Below are positions 37,256 to 48,289 of a stretch of DNA of 64,000 nt, piece after piece (within the stretch, counting starts at the first letter, position 1; each line of letters opens with the position of its first letter). The translations under genes were made by a program, and so were the position numbers. The notes under the pieces were generated by a model. That model saw nothing but the letters and a program-made list of their open reading frames with translations, searched no databases and had not been told where the DNA came from. The stretch covers positions 14,787,143 through 14,851,142 of the forward strand of contig CM039502.1 of assembly GCA_022432975.1 (NCBI GenBank). Reading direction: 5' to 3'. The DNA comes from Begonia masoniana (taxonomy: Eukaryota > Streptophyta > Magnoliopsida > Cucurbitales > Begoniaceae).

Positions 37256-40200
37256 CCTAACACATGGAGCGACAGGCCCAACAAATAGAGAGGCAGTCCC
37301 AGCAGCTGGGCACCCTAATAGACCATGAAAGTGCTAGAGCTCGGGAGACAGCGACTCCTGGTAATCGTGGTATGGAAAGGTTTCAGAAGCTCCAACCTCC
37401 TGTGTTCAACGGACAGTCTACGGATCCCTCTTCAGCCGAGGAGTGAATTCGAACCATGGAGGACATGCTGGCCTACGCAAGTATTGAGGACGGAGAGAAG
37501 GTTGCGTTGGTGAGTTACCACTTAGCACCGGATACCCGATTTTGTGTGGATTCTATCAAGGCAACCACCGATGTGACGATTATGAGTTGGGAGCGTTTCA
37601 AAATGATATTTTATGACAAGTACTTCAGCCATACAGTGCGGGAGGCGAAGATGGTAGAGTTCATGCAATTGCGGCAGGTTGGTTCGATTGCCGACTATGT
37701 GAGGAGGTTTGAGGCCTTGTCCCAGTTCGCGCCGCGACAGGTCATTGTTAATGAGAACAAGGTATGCAGATTTATGCAGGGACTTAGTCAAGAAATTCGG
37801 AGGAGTCTTACCGTATCAAGGGTGCGGAATGTGTCCTACGATGAGATTGTGGCCAGAGCACTTGAGATTGAGGCTGTTGATCAGAGTTATGTCAAACCGA
37901 GAGAGCCAGCTAGAGGGTTCTTTCAGGAGATATAGCCACGACCTCAGAATATTGGCTGGCAACCGAAGGGACAGCCATAACAACAGCAGAGGGGTGCAAA
38001 AAGGCCCTACGATGGTAAAGGCGATCAAGGAAAGAGGAAGCAAGTCCAAGGGGCTACTCAGAAGCCTGTTTGTCCTAAGTGCCAGAAGGAACATTACGGC
38101 GCTTGTCGATTGGGCACGAACAGTTGTTACCGATGTGGAGAGGTCGGTCATTTTGCTCAGAACTGTCCAAGGGCGGCTACCGATCAAAGGAGAGTGACCC
38201 CGAGAATATTTGCCTTTATTGAGCCTGGTGATGTTGACGACGAGGCTCAGCCCTCAGTGATAGCAGATACTGTTTTGGTTATGGGCGTAGCAGTATTTTC
38301 TTTGATAGACACGGGGGCTACGTACTCTTTTGTTTCCACTGCTTGTGTGTCTAGACTGAAGCTGGTGTCTGAGTTAGCAGAATGCGAATATAGTGTGATG
38401 CTACCTTCAGGAGAGCATATGCAGTCAGGTCATGTTGTCCAGGGCAATATTGTCTCAGTTGGGAACAGTACCCTCTATGCTCGCCTGATTGTTATGGGCA
38501 TAGAGATCTACGATCTTATCTTAGGGATGGACTGACTGTCACAGCACTTCGCCACCATCGATTGTTGATCCGGGATTGTGACTTTTCGACCCCCGGGTAA
38601 AGCCGAGTTTTCTTATCAGGTGATGAACAGATTGAGTGGATCACCTATTTCCTACTCCATGAAGGTCAACGAGCAGTTTAAAGGTAAGTGCTCTATTTAT
38701 TTGGCCACAGTAGTTGATACTCAGTTGCTCAGCGGAGTAAAGCCGAGTGACATTCCTATAGTCAGAGAATTCTCCGAGATATTCCTTGACGATCTTCCCG
38801 GATTACTGCCGGACGGGGAGATCGAGTTTATCATTGATGTATATCCGAGCTCCGCGCTAGTGTCTAAGAATCCATATAGATTGGCGCCTGCTGAATTGAG
38901 AGAGTTGAAAACTCAGCTTGAGGAGTTGCTAGATAAGAGTTTCATCCTACCCAGTTTTTCACCCTCGGGTGCGCCCGTTCTATTTGTCAAGAAGAAAGAC
39001 AGACCCTCAGAATGTGTGTGGATTACAGAGAGCTGAATAAGCTTACAGTGAAGAATAAGTACCCATTGCCCTGGATAGATGATTTGTTTGATCAGCTGCA
39101 AGGTGCTCGAGTATTTTCCAGGATTGACCTACGCTCGGGTTAATATCAGTTGAAGGTCCGGAAGGAAGATGTTCAGAAAACGGCGTTCCAAACGAGGTAT
39201 GGGCATTATGAGTTCCTTGTTATGTCTTTTGGACTTACTAATGCCCCTACAGCATTTATGGATTTGATGAACCGCGTCTTCAAGGATTATCTAGACAAGT
39301 TCGTTGTAGTTTTCATCGACGACATTTTGATTTATTCTAAGACGAAGGAGGAGCAGCAAGAGCAATTACGGATTGTTCTAGGAATTTTGCAACGACACCA
39401 GCTATATCCGAAGTTCTCCAAATGTGAGTTTTGGCTAGATAGGATCCGTTTTCTTGGCCATATTATATCAAAAGAAGGAGTTTCTGTGGATCCGAGCAAA
39501 ATTCAGGTGATCAGAGATTGGCCACAGCCTAAGAACGTGCGAGAGATACGGGGATTTCTTGGGTTGACTGGCTATTATCGGAAATTCATTGAAGGATTTT
39601 CGAAGATTGCAGTTCCTCTTTCACGCTTGACTCGGAAGAACGAGAAGTTTATATGGTCGGCTGCTTCTGACAACAGTTTTATGGAGTTAAAGCAGAGATT
39701 GACCGCAGCTCCAGTGTTGACATTGCCTGTTGAAGGCGATAAGTTCAGCATATATTGTGATGCATCTGGAGTTGGGCTTGGATGCGTACTTATGCAGGAA
39801 TGGAGGGTTATCGCGTATGCTTCTCGGCAGTTGAAGCCGCATGAGCAGAACTATCCTACGCATGACCTGGAATTAGCAGCCGTGGTCTTTACACTGAAAA
39901 TATGGAGGCATTACTTATATAGACAGCAGTGCGAGATATTTTCCGACCACAAAAGTCTGAAGTATTTGTTTATGCAAAAGGAACTGAATATGCGGCAGAG
40001 AAGGTGGCTAAAGTTCGTCAAAGATTATGAATTTGAAATTAAGTACCATCCAGGAAAGGCGAACAAGGTCGCTGATGCTTTAAGCCGAATGCCTACTGCG
40101 AGTCAGCCTTCACTTGCAGCGATGTCGGTTACGTTGCGGTCTGAGATTGAGAAATTTGATGTGGAGATTGTGGCAGAGTTGTTCAGTATGCTCACCAACA

Positions 40201-41684
40201 TTTCTCTCAGGCAGACTATTCTTGATAAGATACGTGAAGCTCAACAGAAAGATATGGAGTGTGAGGAGCTTCGATTGAGCATGACGTCTGGAGACTTGTC
40301 TGATTTTAACTTGTCAGATGATGATATCCTAAAATTCAGGCATAGGTAGTACGTACCTAATGAAGAGGAGTTAAAGAAAGAGATTTTGGCCGAAGCACAT
40401 TCTTCAGCTTATTCTGTGCACCCGGGAAGTACCAAGGTGTATCGGGATTTAAAACAACACTTTTGGTGGCCGAACATGAAGAGGGAAGTTGCGAAATATG
40501 TTGAAACCTGTTTAGTTTGTCAACAGGTTAAGGCGGAACACCAGAGGCCGACCGGAATATTACAGCCACTGCCGATTCCGGAGTGGAAATGGGAGCAGAT
40601 CTCCATGGATTTTATTGTGGGGCTTCCGAGGACGACAAGAGGGCATGACGACATCTGGGTGATTGAGGACCGATTGACAAAGTCGGCTCACTTCTTATCT
40701 GTAAAAATGACATCTTCTATGGATCAGCTCGCCGAGCTTTTTGTGCAGGAGATTGTTAGATTGCATGGAGTGCCAGTTTCAATTGTCTCAGATCGAGATC
40801 TGAGGATTACATCGAAGTTCTGGAAGAGTTTGCACAAAGCTATAGGAACTCAGCTAAGTTTCAGCACGGTCTTTCATCCTCAGAATGATGGTCAGACGGA
40901 GAGGACAAATCAGATTCTGGAGGATATGCTCAGAGCTTGTGTGTTGGAATTTCAGGGATCGTGGAGCAGGTATTTGCCACTGATCGAGTTCTCTTACAAC
41001 AACAGCTTCCAGGCTACCATCGGTATGGCTCCGTACGAGGCTTTGTATGGTCGAAAGTGTAGATCTCCATTGTATTGGGACGAGGTTGGCGAAGCTAGTA
41101 TTGTTGGTCCTGAGATTCTACAGCAAACGGCAGAGAAGATTGTCGTTATCTGACAGCGTATCGAGATAGCTCAGAGTCGCCAAAAGAGCTATGCTGACAT
41201 AAGACAGAGAGAACTGGAATTTGAAGAGGGTGATGAGGTTTATTTGAAGGTTTCTCCATTTAAGGGTTTTATGCGATTCGGAAGGAAGGGCAAGCTAAAC
41301 CCTCGATATGTGGGGCCTTTCCCTATTTTGAAGAAGATTGGGAAGATGGCGTATCGACTAGAGCTTCCAGCTTCAATGGAAGGCATCCACAATGTATTTC
41401 ACGTGTCTATGCTTCAGAAGTGTTTGCGCGATCCATCGCATATTGTGGAGGCAAGAGAAATCGAGGTACAGCTCACCTTGACTTATGAGGAGAAGCCAGT
41501 ATGTATTTTGGAGTCTTCCATCAAGGTATTGCGCAACAAAGAGATTCCGCTAGTCAAAGTCTTATGGCGGAACCACGAGGTGGAAGAAGCTACTTGGGAG
41601 CGACAGCAGGATATGATGGCTAAGTATCCTGAATTGTTTGTATGATCAAATTTTGAGGACAAAATTTAAATAAGGTGGATGGAA

Positions 41685-44248
41685 TGTAACACCCGGATTT
41701 ACAGAATTTTTGTAATATATGTGAATAATGGCATTTTTGTAAATATGTCAAGTTGAGTCGGTTTCGTAAGAAGAAAGCGTTATTAGAATCCTAATAATTA
41801 ATATAGATTTTAAGAAAATTTCGGGAATTTTAGGAGTTCTAACGCTAATTTTATGGAAATTACGTTTCTCGTAATTTAAAGGACGTTATAGTAAAAATAG
41901 TAAACAAGGTCCGATTTACGAACTGACAGTTTTAATGGAACCCTAGTAATAAGTTGGATTTATTGGCGAAATAAGAAAATTTGGAGAAACCGAATCGTCG
42001 GTTAATTAACGAAACAAAGGACGAAACAAATAGAAAATCAAAGGAAGGGCAAAATGGTAATTGCCAAGTCAATTTCAATTAAAAACCATGAGTCTTCTTC
42101 TCTTCTCCATCATTCACGATTTCCTTTTCTGTAAAATTTTCGTCCAGGCGACTATCATCGCCTCCCTCATGGCATTCTCACTCCGACGATCGAGCTCTTC
42201 ACCAACCGACTCGATTTCTTCACGATTTCTCCTCCTCTCGCAACTCTAGGTAAGGTTCTATGGTTTTCGGACGTTAGACTTTGGTTTTCGAGAGTTAAAA
42301 TGATTAGGGTTTTGTTTAGGGTTTTTGCGAAATAGTCGAGTTAAGCTAGAAATGGCTAGGGTTGCTCTATTTATAACTTTGGTGAACGTATTAATGGCAT
42401 TGAAGGTGGTTAGACGGATTAATGGCCATTAATGTGAGTTTTTTGGTTGTTGGAAAAACTTGGGAATCCCCATTAATGGAGTTTTATGAACAACGAGCTC
42501 AAGGTGCTCGATAAAATGTTTCAAAGAGCTAAGTTAGAGTTTTGGAGATTTCTTTAGTTAAGGTTTCGTTAGTTTGGACGTTTAATGGTTTAAACGCGCT
42601 TTAACGACAATTGTTGTGAATTTGCCTTAGGTGAACAACGCTCGTGGACGGAGCTTGAAGTTCAACGCGCACGAGATAAGTTCTCGTGACTTACTGTGGC
42701 CGATTGGCCTACACCATATGTCAGAAATCGTGTTGAGGATACGTTGGTGCTTTATTGCTTATGTTGGTCATTGTTATGTCTAATTGTTTTGGTGGGGTAG
42801 TTTATGTTCGGTTGTTTTATAGGTTGATTGTTGCGAGTGTTTTGATGGTATTTGTAGTGTTTTGATGGTATTGTAGTGTTTTGATGGTATGCTCGTTATG
42901 TATGTTAATATTGAACTGTTCATGCATCATGGTTTCAAAACGTCATGAAAATGAATTTACACATGGATTTCATGAAAAGAACATGCATGTAAAGGCAAGT
43001 AAAGTATCACAGTAAACAACCATGACATGGGGTTATCGGGGATGAGGCTCAGACCTTGCGTTCCGTGGTGAGCAGGTTTTCCTCCCTTCAGATGGTTTGG
43101 GCTGTCTATTCGCTTGATGTGCCCTATCTATCTATCGAGCATTTCCGATAACCATAGACTGACACGTACTGATATATGAAATGACATGGACGGTTTTTAT
43201 AGCATTGAGCATACATGATCATGCATAGGCATTTATGTAGAATTTATTGAGAGTTTTATCTTATAGGCATCTCTATGGTGTAGGTGACATTGAGCAAGGT
43301 GAGGACGAGATCCCTCCACCTGAGGAATGATGTAGTTGATGGAGGATGGCCCGTGGGAGTGTGTTGGGCAGTCGAGGCGCCTTTTGACCCGTGGAGAAGT
43401 AAATGTATGTAAGTATTTTGGGGATACGATAGTTAGATCATAGGAGAAATTGTATAGATTGTACATATTAGGATACTTGGGATCTGGTTAGTTGATAAGT
43501 TTATGTTTTATGTTTTGAAAACCTATTTTATAAACTGTTTTGAAGAGTATTTTATCGATGGTATACTGGAACTGTTGGATGATTTATATTATAGGGATAC
43601 GTTTGATTTTTAAATGGATCCACGCAGTTCGTTTTTGTGAAAAGGTATTTCGTGTTAAATATGTTTTGAGTCAGTTTGAGTGAGGTTATAGGAGATGTAC
43701 GAGTATTGGGCAATTTTATGATGAAAGTTTGAATTGTGTGTTATGTGTATAAGTATGTAAGGAAAAGAAAGAAAGAAGAGGAAAGAAAAAAAGAGAAGGA
43801 GGCAGATAACCTGCCGATCGATCGCCATCAATCGGCAGGATGATCGCCATCGATCGGCAGGATGATCGCTGCTCTCTGGAATTTTTCCAGAGAGCCTGGC
43901 GATCGATCGCCACTGTGGGGGGCGAACGATCGCCCCCCCCCCCCCCCCCCCCCCCCAATTTTGCGATCGCCCCTATAGATTTTGGGACAAATGTCTCTTC
44001 TGCCCCTCAATGTTTTGGCCGATGATTTAAATATTTTTAATTGTTTTAAACATTTGTTTTAATTGTTTTATTTCAATTGTTTAAGTTTTATTAAAGTGGT
44101 TTTCAAAATAGTTACGAACGATTTTAACAATTTAGTCTACGATTTAAATTTCGCTCAAACGTTACAAGGTTTACAAGGATAGTAAAATGGTATGATGAAA
44201 AAAAAAAATAATACGGGAAAATAAGGGTACAGTATTAGGATCGTTACA
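41685..44248 (+). repeat. 3' LTR of the Tekay element (2564 bp)
   Basis: It matches the 5' LTR apart from the missing minisatellite arrays and keeps about 400 bp (43230-43628) that array 2 replaces in the 5' copy. The donor-like site is GATAAGT here. The hairpin is at 42698-42709. The GATCGATC cluster with a C24 run (43933-43956) lies at 43800-43975. Confidence 0.92.
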
Positions 44249-44253
44249 GTGTC

Positions 44254-44352
44254 ATTTATGTGTTTCTACATCTTTGATAAGAAGAGAGAAGAGTGATTCC
44301 TTCAGCTCATCGGAACACCTGATGAAGTCAACAACTCAAAAGATAGCAAAAT
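44254..44352. other. Spacer between the Tekay and SIRE elements
   Basis: About 100 bp of target DNA remain between the two retrotransposons. Nothing recognised. Confidence 0.5.
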
Positions 44353-44357
44353 AGAAA

Positions 44358-45588
44358 TGTAAGACTGAAACTAACTAAGAGGGAGGGGGGGTGAATTAGA
44401 TAGTTATGTGTAATCTGACTCTTTTTGATTTAATTTAACCTATCGAGTTTCTCTCTTAAATCTAAGTGCAACCAATAAATTAAGGAGAAAGGAAGAGAGA
44501 AACAACACCAAGAATTTTACGTGGTTCGGCCTAACTGCCTACATCCACGCTCCAAGGATCTCCTCCTTGAAGATTCACTACCACTCTCTCCGAGTGAATT
44601 GATCGCTCTGCACGGGCGTCGATCAAAAGCCTTTACACGTCTAGATTGAACTTCGAGGGCGTCAATCCACTGCTTTACACTTTTGAATATGGAAAGGTTT
44701 TTCACACAAGTCTACAACCTCACAATGAATTCTCTCAAGTTCAGATCTGGAGAGTTGTAGATGATAGAAGAATTGTCACCAAAGTAAGCGTAGAGAGTGA
44801 TCTTCGATCATTCAGTAATTCTGCAAAAAGTTCTCTCTCAGAATTCTTTTCTTCTATTTATGCCTCCGAGATCTGCTTCAATTTTGATACGACATTTATT
44901 TTAGATTTGTCGTTTTGCTATTTCCATAAACTCTGCAGATGACCGTTGTGTCGAAATATATCCGTTGATGTCTGTTTTTGGACAGCATTAAATACAGGTG
45001 GACGACTTTAGTGTTGGCAGAAGATGTAAGTGATCAACGTCACTTTCTTCTGCAGGTACATGTTATTCTTTGCCATGCTGGTGGAAGATGCTGTTCAGCG
45101 GTCGATATTGCCTTTGAAGTACCAGCGGTGGATAACAAGTCTGGCAGAAGATGCTGTTCAGTGGTAGAAGTCTTCGGAAGATATCACTTAGCGGAAGACT
45201 CTGCCAGCGGTAGATAGCTTTGTCCAACAAGGCGGATGATCACACTAATGAACCATCGGTAGATGTAAACTTTGTCATTTTGCTAGCGGTGGATATCGTT
45301 TCTTCTACTTCGGTAGATATGCAGTACTTTATCAGTTTCAGCCCTGTTTTGCTATCAAACCCTGAACACTTAACCATATTTGTTAAGCAACTAAAATACC
45401 ATTTTCAAATGACATTTCCACTTAAAAGCTAGAGAAATATATGATGAGGTCAATATTAAATTTATTAATCAACTTATTAATCTCATCAGCATAATTCATT
45501 AATCTCATATATTTAACTTAATCAAATTACACTTCTTAAAACACATCATCAAAAACATCGTTAGACTTAAACATTATTTAAGTCAACA
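44358..45588 (-). repeat. 3' LTR of the SIRE-type element
   Basis: 1231-bp direct repeat of 55697-56923. At 44990-45330 it carries a dense set of CGGWAGATG-like motifs (AGCGGTAGATAG, TCGGTAGATG, AGCGGTGGATA, GGCAGAAGATG). Confidence 0.92.
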
Positions 45589-45974
45589 ATCTCCCCTTTT
45601 TGATGATGACAAACTATAAGTATAAATTGATTAAATATCTCTCCTCCATAATCCTAGCTCGCCCACAACATGTGCATTCAATCCAATTTAATTTTCAAAC
45701 ACAGTTCACAGTATTGAGCTTAAACATGCATACTATCAATGCCATATCAAATCTACTTTTCGTATCAGCACCAAGCAAACACATTTGCTTTAATCAGTGC
45801 TGTCCTACTTTCTCCCTCTTTGACATTATAAAAAAAATAGAAAAATACAGTAAAAAGCAGTCAACTACATAACATTTGTATATTGATGAAATTGTAAAAT
45901 CAGAGTACCATACAAAAAAATTTGTGCAACTATTGAATCTGTAAAATTGGTCACCCAAAAAAAAAATCGCCTAG

Positions 45975-48001
45975 TTAATCTAAATCCACAAAGCGCTTCC
46001 ACAACTCCTTGTTAATTGAAGGAAGCACTCCATAGTTCATATTGGCATTAGGAACTATCAGTGGTTCGAAATCGGGAGTAAAAGCAAAATGAGCAGAAGG
46101 CTGAAATGGACTTCGATACACCACCAAGTCCATACACGGTGGAGGCTCTACCAGTGGATCAGCCGGAAGTGCAGCCATTGAACGTGGTAGCTCAGATGGG
46201 GACTCGGTGACAAGGGAACCAAAAGATCAATGAACCGAATCTCAACATCCTGAATATCCAAGGGCATTGAGTTCACTTCCTCGTCAACCTCTGGTCTGAA
46301 GATCAGAGGGAGTAAGTCGGAAGAACAAGCCTCTGAGAAATAAAGAGGGCTAAACTGTTCTGGTTGAAGAGCTTGGATATGCGACTGCACAGACCGAAAG
46401 ACCCTTGTGAGAGAGCCTTCAAGTCTATCCACTCTAGAAGCCAACCGATCTTGACCGGAGTCAAGGTCCTTGCTCAAGTCCACTCTGGTCTGATTTAGCT
46501 GGACTCCAAGAATGTCTGAAGGTACAATGACCAGCTGATCCCTCGCTCCACTTTGATGAGCCTTTAAATCTGTCTCCAGTTGATCAATTCTGGAAGACAA
46601 TTTAGCAAAGGTGGCATCAAATGACGCAAGAATCTGAGCCTCAACAGAACTGAGAGCAGTTCCTAAACTTGCTATACAGGCCAGTAACCCAGTTATCTAA
46701 TCCTCACTTATGGAAGGTCTCATCTGATAAGTTTTTGGAGTTTGAGGAACAGTTGGTGGGTTTGGTAGGGAGGTTTGGATTTGAGGAGCAGGTTGTCGAA
46801 CAGGTGAAATAAGTGTTGGAGTGGCCGGAGAAGGCAAAATAAGGGTAGGGAAAGGAGAAGTAGGAATCTCTGGAAGTGGAAGAGGCACAGGTGAGTGAGC
46901 TGAAGGTGCCACAAAGGTATGAGTTGGAAGGGATGTGATAGGGTGTCTTGGAACAGAAGGTTGAGAGCGTGACACCTGAGAGGATGAAGGTGAATTAACG
47001 AAGGTAGGGATTTCAAATTCATCAACTCCTTCGTGAAGTTGACTCCTCCTGCAGGAGAAGCTTCCTCTTCCTCAGCTGAGCAGAAGGTGCCTTAGAAACC
47101 TTCTTGTGGGTCTCATCCAAAACAAATTCCCCTTTTCTTGTACTTTTGATCCCCATTCTCTTCAGAGTGGAGATCGAGTAGTAGCTTGAAGGTTGAAGAC
47201 GGAAGGGATCATCTTCCTCTAGATATTCCACTTCAAACTTCTCGAAGATTTTCATGAGAAGCAGATTGTATGGAAGCGATGTAGCCTTGGTTGAGATAAT
47301 CTGAATCATCCTTCTCAAAACAATAAATCCCATGTTGAAGGGGGTTTGTTGGTAGAGTGCAAACATAACAAACAATTCTATTCCACTCACTTCATCATAA
47401 TGACCACTCTTGGGAATGATGTTGTACCAATCATTTTATGGAAGAGCCAAGCCCGGATGGTGAGGTGCTTGCTCTTTAAGTGATCAGAAATGTGATTCGG
47501 GTCTAGAGCTATTGTCCTAAAAAACTGATGACCCTCAGGAGAGTTAAGAAGTGGGGGCTCATGCCCTGACTCATAGAATTTGACATGGTCATCCAAATGG
47601 GGACTCTTCGGAAGTTCATTGATAGTTTGGGGTGTTATAACTATGTGTTTTCCATACACATAGCTCGTGATTGTAGAGAAGTCCGAAGAGAAACCAAGAT
47701 TGGCATAAAACATCTTAATCGCTACTGGGTAATAGAATGATTCTACGTCGAATAACCCCAATAATCCGAGACCCTTCAAGGGTTCAATTATATCCAAACC
47801 AACTAAATCCTCATAGACTATACAACGACTTGGAATCAAGGATTTATTCTTAAAATCGTCATGATACCTTTCTTCGGCAGCATGACTGAGGAAGTAGAGA
47901 GACGGCCACTGAGTTGCACGAGGAAGCTCTCGTGGCTGACGAATTGAAGTTTTGGCCTTCTTCTTGGCCGGTTCCTGAACAGCTCGAGATGAAGATGTCA
48001 T
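45975..48001 (-). pseudogene. ORF3 of the SIRE-type element (plant transposon-protein type), broken
   Basis: Located after pol and before the 3' LTR, the place of the additional ORF in SIRE-type elements. The first segment (48001-47387, 204 residues) has a basic start MTSSSRAVQEPAKKKAKTS, then a folded region with SLYFLSHAAEERY, ITSYVYGKHIVITPQ and PEGHQFF. I associate this with the domain described as a putative plant transposon protein. A shift near 47390 leads to 47390-47022 (SGIELFVMFALYQQTPFNMG). A Pro-rich stretch follows (46975-46697), then a segment with regularly spaced RIDQLE and RVDRLEGS (46600-46148), likely coiled coil. At least three frame breaks separate the segments. No transmembrane segment is clear, so I do not call it an envelope. 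Function unknown. Confidence 0.7.
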
Positions 48002-48289
48002 TTAGTCAGTTGAACAACTTTTTGAACGTGAAACTATAAAAGAGAGGAAGATTATGGAGTGGGGAACCGACGGATAGGGCAGGAGCTATAGCAAGGGCGC
48101 GAAAATATGAAACGTCTTAAACAAATAAGTTTAAATGCTTTAGGGTTTCGCCCGACTATAAGAATATAGACCTGTAAATCGGATATCGCTCGATGGGTGA
48201 CAAATGACACGTGTCACCTGATAGATACACATATCTTCCGATGCATAGTGGACGATGCACTATAGTAAGTGGACGATACACATCTTCTG

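Larger units (their letters stand above)
33365..41645 (+). pseudogene. Tekay gag-pol, interrupted and lightly damaged
   Basis: Gag starts at 33365 (MVRRRNDRDD), is split by two insertions, and resumes at 37264. Gag core 37456-37935; zinc knuckle CYRCGEVGHFAQNC near 38122-38163. Protease LIDTGATYSFV near 38300-38335. RT-RNase H 38578-40349 with FIDDILIYS and, in RNase [20 protein letters not shown] and DHKSLKYL. Integrase 40386-41153 has the zinc-binding region with CLVCQQ, catalytic region D in SMDFIVGLP, D in VSDRD and E in NDGQTERTNQILEDML. The tail 41244-41645 ends with WRNHEVEEATWERQQDMMAKY, a chromodomain. Damage: in-frame stops at 35594, 37444, 37933, 37978, 38533, 39141, 40347 and 41151, and a one-base loss near 39001. 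Several stops fit C-to-T or G-to-A change (W, Q, R codons). Gag and pol share one frame up to the shift. Confidence 0.93.
29479..44248 (+). mobile_element. Tekay/Del-type chromovirus with nested insertions
   Basis: 5' LTR 29479-33198 and 3' LTR 41685-44248, both TGTAACACCCGG...CGTTACA. The primer-binding site TGGTATCAGAGC (33203-33214) is an exact initiator-Met complement. The purine-rich tract TAAGGTGGATGGAA (41671-41684) precedes the 3' LTR. Flanking 5-mers GTATC (29474-29478) and GTGTC (44249-44253) give a one-mismatch target duplication. The first 240 bp of the two LTRs differ at roughly 4-5% of positions by eye. The interior holds gag-pol with C-terminal chromodomain-like sequence, interrupted in gag by a solo LTR (33397-35550) and an unclassified insertion (35598-37255). 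Confidence 0.93.

Noticed and set aside
35599..37260. Helitron from TC to CTAA
   Set aside because: A hairpin is present near the right end, but the insertion is not between A and T, and the 7-bp duplication would be unexplained.
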